Assembly: GCA_027922465.2 (NCBI GenBank)
Contig: BQMF02000023.1
Coordinates: forward strand, 1,054,001 to 1,118,000
DNA from: Turritopsis dohrnii
Lineage: Eukaryota > Cnidaria > Hydrozoa > Anthoathecata > Oceaniidae
Reading direction: 5' to 3'
DNA: 64,000 bases
Positions 55,891-64,000 of this stretch are shown here, piece by piece. The position numbers and the translations under genes were made by a program. Under the pieces are notes generated by a model, which worked only from the letters and a program-made list of their open reading frames with translations, was not told the DNA's origin and did not search any database. Numbering within the stretch: the first letter of the stretch is position 1; the number at the start of each line of letters is the position of its first letter.

Positions 55891-57398
55891 CTATAGCTTT
55901 GAATAGATATCTTATTATATGAGTTCTTTCGTTTAGTTTATATGCTACTGGATGAAAAACGAAGACGAAAGTAATTTGTTTTGGCAACGCGTGCTATTAT
56001 TACTTTTATAGTTAGCAACGAAGATTTGATTTTATTTATTTATTTACAGATCAATTAAAAATGGTCCCACAGCTATGACTGTTTTCCTTTCTCATGGCTG
56101 TGGAAGTAGGGAACGTGTTATGCTGTCAAATTGTATCTATTGACGATGTTTGATGCTTTGTCTGCATGCCTTTCTGCCAGCCATTTATGCCTTTTGTTTT
56201 GGTTTGCTTAAATATGGTTGCAGTAGTAGTAAGTATTGTAGCTGTTCTTTACAGAAATCTTTTTCTTTTAGGTCAGAAAAGAAAAGGTGTAGCTATTTAT
56301 AAACGAAATTTATAAATGTATAAATGAAACACATGGTATGTTGAGAAGGTTATTTAAGAGAAGAATGGATTATGTATTTCATTGCGATTGTACTACAAAA
56401 AAGAAGCATTGCTGGGGTATTCTTCAGTTTCTATATTTGTTTACGGCATTCATTATTTTGTGTTATGTTAATTGCTACATACATACTTGCTAGGTATATA
56501 AGTTTAGCATTATGTTTTTATTTGTTGCTTTTAATATCTTCTGGGTATTCAATTATGGTTTTGGTCAAAGTAGGGCATTTTGTTGTTTCAATTATTTTTA
56601 TTAATTTGATGTTTGGTTGTGTTTGCCAGGTTAAAGTCTTTATTCTGTTCAGCTCCAGTGTTGAGTGAACCCGTATTGACTCACAGTATCCGTTGACTTT
56701 ATAGACCAAATTTTGTTTTTAATTGTTATCTTTAGGATAAATGCGTACTTGAATTTTCTTTTTGTTTTTTCTTTCTTTTTGTTATATTTTTTATTTCAAT
56801 ATTGTTATAGCATGATTAGGTTTTCGGTATTACAATTAAAGTATTAGTTTTTTAGGTAATAATAAAAAAAGCATAAAGAAATGAAACCCATGGTTTTAAT
56901 CATGACGTTGATAGTTTTGGGAAGAACAGACTACATATCATTTCAAAAATTCATTAATGGTTGCAGTCGAGTAGTAACTTTGGAACAAAAGAAAAAGTTG
57001 GAAGGTATCAATTTGTTTTGAATTAACATTTTGTAATGTTTGGTTTCGTATGTCTGGGTAAACAGTTCTGTGTTATATATTGCCATTTTTTTTACATTGA
57101 AGTTATTTCTCTTCTGCGTATAAATATATTATTCTGAGCCATGTTGCTATTTGTTTCTGTTTTTAATCTTCTGAATGTAAGAAATGAATTAACAAATTAA
57201 TGCCTGTAGAAACTTTTACACGAGTTAAATTTTGCAACACAATGCATACTGAACATGGGTGGCGAGCGACGCCGCCTGGGATGTTTTTGAGTTGCGATTC
57301 TATGATTTATTTTTTCGTCACGGGGGACGTGGAATGGTGGATTTGACCTAATGTTTTCGAAGTTAAGTTCGGTAAAAAGTTTTGACCCGGAATACTAG

Positions 57399-57957
57399 TC
57401 TTATTATACTAATTCACAATCGTGTGCAACACATTTAACTTACAGAGTGTTGTGTTTTTTTAAAATTTACGTTCAAAATCTTCTTAATCGTGGTCATTTT
57501 TTCGTTAGACCATTGATAATTGACGATTAGTATAATAGCACGCGGGTGACGTCAGTTTTTTTACTTATCACGGGGGATTCATTGCATTGCATCCCTAATC
57601 GAACGCGACGTTTTTGGGGAAATATCTCGAGAACCAATAGGAATAACTGATGTTTTTAAAGGTCGGCGATATGGGTAATGGGGTGACGCAACATTTGGGT
57701 CTAAATTTTATTTGGTACTGTGGCTATGACGTCATCAAAATCTTTGATTGCTGATATCTCTGCAACGGGTGATTGTAGCGAAACAACCCCATACATTTTT
57801 TTGCTCAGTTTCTCGAGCTCTACAACATGGGTACACTTTCCATTTCCAATTCCGTAATTAAAATTTTTGTCGCAGGGTACACACACGGGAACGCGCCGTA
57901 TTTCTGCAGATTCTTTTCGAAATTAAAGTCGTAAAAAACTTTTACGCGAGATACTAG
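57399..57957 (+). mobile_element. Non-autonomous Helitron-like unit 1 of a tandem array
   Basis: 5' TCTTATTATACTAATTCACAATCGTG, CGATTAGTATAATAGCACG at about 57523, 3' hairpin CGTAAAA-AAC-TTTTACG and CGAGATACTAG (CTAG at 57954-57957). The unit abuts its neighbours with no spacer. Minus-strand frame 57886-57701 recurs in sister copies. Confidence 0.7.
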
Positions 57958-58520
57958 TCTACTTATACTAATTCGCAATCGTGTGCAACACATTTAACTT
58001 AGAGAGTGTTTTGTTTTTGTTTTTTTAATGGTCAAAATCTTCTTAATCGTGGTCATATAGCGGCAGTTCGACCACGGGAGACAAATTCACGATTAGTATA
58101 ATAGCACGTGGCATTTGACGTCAGATGATTTATGATCACGGGGAACTATTGCATTGCATTCCCAATCGAACGCGACGTTTTTGGGGAAATATCACGAGAA
58201 TCGATAAGGATAACTGACGTTATTTAGGGTCAGCAATACGGGTGATGGGGTGACGCAGCATTTGGGTCCAAATTTTATTTGGTACTGCGGCTATGACGTC
58301 ATCAGAATCTTTGATCAACGATATCTCTGCAACGGTTGGTCGTAGCCAAACGATCCCATATACTTTTTTGATCAGTTTTTCAAGCTCTACAACATGGGTA
58401 CATTTTCCATTCACAATTCCGTGATATAATTTTAATCACGGGGTACATACACGGGAATGCGGGATTTCTGCACATCTTTTTCGAAGTTAAAGCCGTAAAA
58501 AACTTTTACCCGAGTTATTA
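57958..58520 (+). mobile_element. Non-autonomous Helitron-like unit 2 of a tandem array
   Basis: 5' TCTACTTATACTAATTCGC, motif CACGATTAGTATAATAGCACG at about 58088, 3' hairpin AAAAAACTTTTACCCGAGTTA followed by TTA where CTAG is expected, so the terminus is mutated. It is about 85% similar to unit 1 by eye. Confidence 0.65.
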
Positions 58521-58809
58521 TCTTATTATACTAATTCGCGATTGCACATCCCACTTTTATTTTAGAGAGTGATACATTTAACTAAATTTTACGTAGGATT
58601 TCCTATATTGGAGAACGCCTTTTTCTAAGTAATGACGTCAGATTCTACTGAATCATTCATTTGACGTCAGTTTTTTTATCAATACATACAACAACGTTTA
58701 TACGCTTACACGGGACACAGGTTCATTTTCGAAATAAAAACCGGTAAGAAATGTTTTGCCTGAAATGTAGGTTGATTTTGGCGGCGTGCGACGACACCTT
58801 GGCGTCTAG
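58521..58809 (+). mobile_element. Non-autonomous Helitron-like unit 3 of a tandem array
   Basis: 5' TCTTATTATACTAATTCGCG, 3' GACGACACCTTGGCGTCTAG (CTAG at 58806-58809), 289 bp. It has the GC-hairpin 3'-end type. Confidence 0.65.
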
Positions 58810-59036
58810 TCTTATTATAATAATCCGCGATTGTGCATCCCACTTTTATTTTAGAGAGTGATATATTTAACTAAATTTTACGTAGGATTTCCTATATTGG
58901 CCGCGTAAAGCCACGTAGAGGCGAGAACGCTTTTTTCTCAGTAATGACGTCAGATTCTCTACTGACGTCAGTTTTTTTATCAGTACATACATATGCATGT
59001 TGATCGTTGGTGGAGTGCGACGACGTCTTGGCATCT
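58810..59036 (+). mobile_element. Non-autonomous Helitron-like unit 4 of a tandem array
   Basis: 5' TCTTATTATAATAATCCGCG, 3' GACGACGTCTTGGCATCTAT, where the final G of CTAG has changed; 227 bp. It is very similar to unit 3 with a deletion. Confidence 0.6.
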
Positions 59037-59446
59037 ATTCTACTAGATTACATTACAAAACACAGTGTATATCGTATACATTTTTTTGTTCCTTTGTGTA
59101 TCTAATTTTTAGAATCATTCAAGTATAAAATAATGATAAAAGTGCGTGTTCCTGTTTGTAAAAGTTCCTTTTTATTTTAAAGGAACATTTCACGAGGCTC
59201 ACTTGAGACTCTTTACATTATTGATGTGTTAATAATTCCCTTAATGACAAAACAGTCGTTGGAAGACCGACAATTTATATGGTAAAAGGTCTTTCTTGTT
59301 CTGTTAACTATTAAGATCTCGTTTAAAGAAACGGACGACTCTGTTCCTTCACAGATTGGCCAATATGTTCCCTTTAAATAGTTATTTATAAAGTAAAAGG
59401 GATTGTTCAAAATACAGAACCTAAATGAAGAGGTAAAAACTTTGTT
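59037..59446. other. Non-coding, nothing recognised
   Basis: AT-rich spacer. The only local structure is AAAGGAACATT with an imperfect inverted AAAGTTCCTTT at 59160-59190. A splice-acceptor-like TTTTGCAG ends at about 59452, where the next open frame begins. Confidence 0.4.
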
Positions 59447-59953
59447 TTGCAGACCTGCCTAAGTCAGTCCGTTACGGCCCGCACCATTGTCATTAGGAAT
59501 CTTAGATGTGATCAAAAACATACGTCGTACGTAGCTCGAATACACTATCAAAAGCTTCAATCAGCCGAAGTTACATGTCAAGGACAACAGTGTATGGATA
59601 AATTGCTGGGGTTACCAAACGACGGTTTGAACGAACATTTGACAGTATCGACAATCAACGAATCGCACAATAGAGTTGACGATCAAAGCATTGAATTTCA
59701 AAGTTTGGCCGTACATTCTCGTGGTGATGTTACAACGAGAAAGCAGAAACCAACAGAAGGACGCATTGAAACCATTTCAAAACGACAGAGCAAGGTTTTG
59801 TTTTCGTCTAAAGAAGATTCGTTTCTATCGTACAGCATCAAGAAACACGGAATTGGTAAATGGACGGCAATATTGCGAGATTCAGAGTACAGCTTTCATT
59901 CTTCACCGAAGCCGAGTACATTGATGATTAGAGCTAAGATAAAGTTGATTTGA
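59447..59953 (+). CDS. Unrecognised protein with C-terminal Myb/SANT-like domain
   Basis: This is an open frame of 168 residues whose start is more likely an acceptor at about 59452 than a true ATG. The last 55 residues (KVLFSSKEDSFLSYSIKKHG, IGKWTAILRDSEYSF, RAKIKLI) resemble the telobox-type Myb domain: an acidic E-D pair, G-x-G-K-W and a basic third helix. The earlier part has an IHYQKLQSAEV phrase and no known domain. It may be the end of a gene that continues from an upstream exon. I infer DNA binding only from the Myb-like fold. Confidence 0.5.
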   Translation: MQTCLSQSVTARTIVIRNLRCDQKHTSYVARIHYQKLQSAEVTCQGQQCMDKLLGLPNDGLNEHLTVSTINESHNRVDDQSIEFQSLAVHSRGDVTTRKQKPTEGRIETISKRQSKVLFSSKEDSFLSYSIKKHGIGKWTAILRDSEYSFHSSPKPSTLMIRAKIKLI

Positions 59954-60390
59954 TTTTCATTGTTGGCATTTATTGATTTACTAACCATGTAAGAAATTGA
60001 AGCAAGAGGTTTTTTGTCCTTTTCGTTTCTGCTAGAGGTAACATAGTCTAGTTTAATCGACCATTAAAAGTTCAATTACATTTTTCCAAGACATTTTCCT
60101 TATTTTTTCAAAAACCACTTTTTCATTTTTTACAAAAATATGCTAGCTGAAAGAGCTTGAAAATGGCTTTCCATTAATGTAAAAATTATTTTGAAATTTC
60201 GGTATATTCATTTAAAAAAACAACTTTAAAATTTCCATTTCCAACATTACGAAACACACTGTATAACCGTATCAGAAAAAAATGTTCCTTTATGCAACAA
60301 GTGTTTGAAAGAGTTCACGGAATGGAATCTTATGTGCCGAAAAGTGCTCTTAGAAGCAAATCGATTAAAAATGCTTTAAATTCATCTATA

Positions 60391-61530
60391 GTTGCACCGA
60401 TTGGATTGCCTTCGACTGGCCTGAATGCAGTCTCTCAGATTTTGAGGAAATACTGTCAAAAACGTTTATGACAGCTGGTTTTGACGTGTACAGCTGTAAA
60501 TCAGTTAAGGGAAGAGGTAAGCATTTTGTTTCAACTGGTACGATATGTGGGAATAGTAAAATTTCTTTAAAATTTACTTCGAAATATGCTCTCTTATCTA
60601 TAGGAAACACAAATCCATTAGATGCTTATTCTTCTTCGTTATACATCGTGTTGAAAGACCATAACTGTGACAAAGCTGTATCTCTGGTGACACAACAACA
60701 AAGTGAAATCATGAAAGACGCAGCCGAAAAAGCTGGATTCGCTATCACCACAGTTAATATAATTGAAAATGAAAATTTATCGTGTAAACCAGCACAGATT
60801 GTCTTAACAACCTATATGGATGGGCACACACGAGAAGAGGTTGTGCGAGGATGCAATGAGATAAAATTTACGAACTTGGTGTACCCACTTGAAAACAACG
60901 AAGACTTAAATGGTAAACTGAAAGTTTTCTGTTTTTATTTTTCAGTGATTTTTTATACATTACATGTCCTACAGATATCAGATTTTTCTTTGTCATTTTG
61001 TTAAGATGTCATTATTGAGACTGTTCACGACCGGGCAACAACAAAGTTGGGAAAAGCTGTTAATCTCTTAAAGAGATTGATGGTGGAAAATGACTACGGA
61101 ATTTGCGATGGTTCTGTGTTTAAGAAAGTGCCCGAGTCAAGATACACGTTTGTATTTTGCTGCTCCGTAAAGCAATACTTGCTGAGCCTTCTGGGGAATG
61201 TGACAATCGCCGACGTTTTGGCTAATCAAATACCATTTTTATCAAACCAGTTATCAGAGAGATCGTGTCGATTGATTAAGCCAATCGAGTTGGACTTCAA
61301 TTACATTGAAGTTTTAAAGCTTGGTTTCCATCAGGCGCTAAATCGCGTTAAGCAGGTGGGCTAAATCGAGATAAATTTTGACGCGCAATTGAAACGATGA
61401 TGAGTCATTAGCGCTTCAATTTTATCTCGAATTAGCGCCGATTAACCCGGAATTTAAATATCAAAATGTTTTGATATTTTAACGCGAATTAGCGCGTTGC
61501 CACCTGCTTTATCAAAGAATACCGACATTC
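60391..61530 (+). CDS. Unrecognised two-exon gene, interrupted near its 3' end by a MITE
   Basis: Exon A runs from about 60391 (frame with DWIAFDWPECSLSDFEEI, AGFDVYSCKSVKGRGKHF, YIVLKDHNCDKAVSLV) to 60913, where AATG is followed by GTAAAC. An acceptor TTGTTAAG before 61005 opens exon B in matching phase 1 (VIIETVHDRATTKLGKAVNL, IADVLANQIPFLSNQLSE). A 158-bp MITE with TTA duplication splits exon B at 61350; without it the frame would continue eight codons to a stop at about 61530. Upstream of 60391 two other frames also look coding, so the 5' part is unresolved. No family recognised. Confidence 0.5.
61351..61508. mobile_element. Harbinger-type MITE with TTA target duplication
   Basis: The ends AGCAGGTGG (61351-61359) and CCACCTGCT (61500-61508) are perfect inverted repeats and TTA lies at 61348-61350 and 61509-61511. 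The interior is itself palindromic (ATCGAGATAAATTTTGACGC versus inverted copies). A 3-bp TWA duplication is typical of Harbinger elements. It cuts the last codons of the unrecognised gene. Confidence 0.8.
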
Positions 61531-61613
61531 AGATTAAAAATTATTATGTTCACTATCGAAATCAGATCTATTTACTCATTGCTACAAGGAAGTTGAATAA
61601 AATTTTGTTTAAT

Positions 61614-62626
61614 ATGGCAGAAAAAAAAAGTTTATCTCTTCAAGAAGAAGAATTACTCGCGGAAGAAGTTAGAATATATCCATGTTTATATGACAAAAAA
61701 GACAAAACCTTCAAAGAACGTGATGTAAATAGAAATGCTTGGAGGGAGATAGCAGAGAAATTAGATTTTATCGATAATAGTAAGTAAAAAGTTTACAAGG
61801 TTTATAATTATAAATTAATTTCTAAGATTATTCTTATTGATTATTATTATTAAGATGCATTTCGTTGATTATAGGTGAAAAAGCACAAAAATTCTTTCAA
61901 ATTTTGAAGAAAAGATATTTGAAAAAAAGATGCGAACTTAAACTTTCAAAGAAATCCGGTACTTCGGCAGAAGCTGTGGCTAAAGCTGAAAGAAACTTCC
62001 AGCCATACCTCTTTCTCTCTTGGCTTGATAATTTTGTACAGATACGGGAAGGAAGGACCAATGTAGTATCAGCGTTAGAAGACGAACAAGAGAGCGAATT
62101 TGATATTGAGAGTTCTCTGCCAATTTCTATAAATGAAAGTGATACAGAAAGTGTTGCTGAGAATGTACAGTTGCATCCGAAAAAGAAGAAAACGAACATA
62201 GAAAAAAATAATTTCAATTCAGAGTTGCATACTACGGAACTAGCAGTAATGAAAAGTTTACAGTTAAGTTTAGCTGCTAAACGAAAAAATGAAAACTTCG
62301 AAGACACAGCAGAAGATTTATTTTGCAAGCAACTCGCTGCTGACCTAAAGATGTTGCCACCATTGGAAAGATGTCTTGCTCAGCAAGAATTACAGCAAAC
62401 GATCTTTAAACATAAATTTGCATTTTTGCAGAAAAAGCAAAGCCAAACCAGCCATTCAACAACAACAAACAGCAGTATTAGCAGCCCTGAATTTTTATCA
62501 CCACCTTTAATTGAACGGCGTAATACCTCAAATATGCAAGGAGATCGTTCCAGCTGGCTTAGACAGCTTGCTGATCAGGCGATAAACGATGAAGTTTTGA
62601 CCCTAGAAAACAATTCTTCATATTGA
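61614..62626 (+). CDS. MADF-domain DNA-binding protein of a Harbinger transposon
   Basis: Exons 61614-61779 and 61875-62626, joined in phase 1 by a 95-bp GT/AG intron. The MADF domain spans residues 8-95 (EEELLAEEVRIYPCLYDKKD, NAWREIAEKLDF, FQILKKRYLKKRC). The middle is acidic and Ser-rich, and near the C-terminus a helical BESS-like segment (KMLPPLERCLAQQELQQTIF) suits protein contacts. Total is 305 residues with no break. It is convergent with the DDE nuclease 79 bp away, the standard two-gene Harbinger layout; this protein normally helps the nuclease bind element ends. Confidence 0.8.
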
Positions 62627-62705
62627 TATCTCTTTTCTAAACTTTTTCACCGTTAAAATACTTTACATGTTTTTGTATTTTGCCTTTACTTGTTCACATA
62701 TATTG

Positions 62706-64000
62706 TTAGTACTTTGCTGAAGTTCTTCTTATGTAATCCCATTGCCATGGTACACTACCAGCCGCACTGTTTACATACACTTTTAAATGTTCACGTAATT
62801 CAATCGCGTCTGATCGAGGCCTTGATCCCCTGACTGGTCTTATGGCATGTAAAGCTCCTAACTCCTCCTCTGAGCTTATAGAACGCCAACTTCCTGGTAC
62901 AAGTTGGCCAGAACTGTCTTCAGAATCAATGAAACCACTCGGAGAATAAAAAGCATTATCTGTCTGACGCAAATAGTTATGAAGCGTCAGACAAGCCAGA
63001 GTGTATTTTTGGACATTTTCGACAGTAGCTCTTATAGGCTTTTGAAAAATCCGCCAACGTGCAGAGAGAATACCAAAAGCATTTTCAATAACTCTACGTC
63101 CTCGAGAGTGTCTGTAGTTGTAAATTCTTTCTTCCTCATTTGCATTTTGACCAGGATATGGTCGCATAAGCCAATGTTTAAGGGGAAAGATTTCATCACC
63201 AAGTAAGAAATAGGGCACAAGATAATCATCGGTTTCCGCAAGTCTTGATGGTGGTGGTAGATTTAGCAAATTTGAATCAAACATCTTTCCTAACGTTGAA
63301 CTCGACAGAACACCACTGTCGTTGTTACTTCCGAATTGTCCAAGATCAAAAAGAGTGAAGTTGTAATTTGCATCACAAATAGCGAGCAACACTATACTGA
63401 AGAAGCCCTTGTAATTGTAATATTGTGTCCCTGTTAATTTAGGACATTCAATACGAATATGTTTCCCGTCAATCGCACCAATCACATTTGGCATGTTCCA
63501 ACTCTCTTTAAACTGTTTAGAAATTTTTTCCCATTCTTCCGCTGTATTTGGTGGATTAAGATACTCGTCTTTCAAACACTGATAGATAGCTTCACATGTT
63601 TCGTTGATAATATTACTGACAGTTGTCTTACCAAGTCTAAATGAAAAACTTAGTGACTGCTGGGCATCTCCAGTTGCAAGAAATCTAAGAGTAACAGCTA
63701 GTCTTTCAGCACTGGGTATGCATTTCTGAAAGTTTGTGTTTTGTTTCAAAATCAATGGGTTCACCATGGAAAGAAGATGTTGGAATCGTTCTGGAGACAT
63801 TCTGAAATATCTAAAACGACGAAAATGTATTTTATGTATTATGTATTAATGCAATTTTAGCAGCAATTATAAATGGCTGCAATTACCTAAAGCCTACCTA
63901 AAATAGTATTCTCTATCACCAGCTTGAAGTTCTTGTACTAACTGATGATATTCACCAAGCTGTTCTCTTTTCAGGAAGATGTCTCGAACCCAAAATCTAG
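62706..64000 (-). CDS. Harbinger DDE nuclease, runs off window edge
   Basis: Exon 63810-62706 and an upstream exon from beyond 64000 to 63898, separated by an 87-bp GT/AG intron in phase 2. The upstream exon gives RFWVRDIFLKREQLGEYHQL, the normal Harbinger N-terminus. Then come SFRLGKTTVSNIINETCEA (helix-turn-helix-like), VIGAIDGKHIRIECP (first Asp), LFDLGQFGSNNDSGV (second Asp) and RGRRVIENAFGILSARWR (Glu), with NYRHSRGRR before it. No break is seen, so with its MADF partner this element could be active. The first codons lie outside the window. Confidence 0.85.

Larger units (their letters stand above)
52974..57398 (+). mobile_element. Large Helitron-like element (4.4 kb) with LINE fragment and internal duplication
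   Basis: It starts TCTTATTATACTAATTCGCG right after a CTAG and ends GGTAAAAAGTTTTGACCCGG, AATACTAG (CTAG at 57395-57398). It contains an A-tailed LINE 3' fragment (about 53085-54046), a duplicated segment (54047-55240 and 55241-55890) and a 3' part (56020-57398) shared with the nested unit at 51467. No element-encoded protein is seen. Confidence 0.55.

Overview
This is a eukaryotic, animal-type, AT-rich window made almost entirely of transposable elements, many nested in one another. Introns are short (56-110 bp) with canonical GT/AG ends. The element set (BEL/Pao, IS3EU-like integrase, hAT, Harbinger, Tigger, Tc1, MULE, Helitron, a polinton-like viral cassette, SINEs, many MITEs) suggests an aquatic invertebrate, perhaps a cnidarian or another early-branching or marine lineage. 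I cannot name the species. No ordinary housekeeping gene is recognisable.

Layout, left half. 0.8-2.3 kb: decayed integrase-type transposase (minus). 2.86-9.4 kb: BEL/Pao pol split by a 4.07 kb hAT element (4827-8894) that left a 5-bp target duplication. 9.9-15.3 kb: non-autonomous Helitron-like elements joined end to end. 17.2-21.1 kb: an apparently intact seven-exon MULE-type transposase gene (minus) whose first exon lies in a 125-bp tandem repeat. 22.3-24.4 kb: more Helitron-like units with a SINE insertion. 24435-27275: a Tc1-type element with TA duplications that encloses both a Tc1 transposase remnant and a broken HUH/SF3 Rep gene.

Centre. 27294-37137 has the 5' and 3' ends of the same Helitron family and looks like a roughly 9.8 kb autonomous or formerly autonomous element. 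It holds a frameshifted Rep-helicase gene, a 93-bp repeat tract, and then a micro-exon gene: eight consecutive exons of 21-36 nt, every intron phase 1, one reading frame throughout. A long inverted repeat with two opposed tRNA-like cloverleaves sits at its 3' end.

Right half. 37.9-39.8 kb: decayed Harbinger pair. 41.2-45.5 kb: polinton-like viral cassette (packaging ATPase, probable major and minor capsid proteins, a large conserved-looking protein, small membrane proteins) with a short gene that resembles the PP1-recruiting GADD34/PPP1R15 domain. No polymerase or integrase is visible there. 47.4-48.9 kb: dead Tigger element. 49.0-59.0 kb: large and small Helitron-like units, nested and tandem, with a LINE 3' end and a local duplication inside one. 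59.4-61.5 kb: an unrecognised gene or genes with a Myb-like domain and a MITE insertion. 61.6-64.0 kb: an intact-looking Harbinger pair (MADF protein plus DDE nuclease), the nuclease running off the window edge.

The points most worth following are the micro-exon gene inside the Helitron boundaries, the GADD34-like gene in the viral cassette, and the Rep gene enclosed by Tc1 ends.
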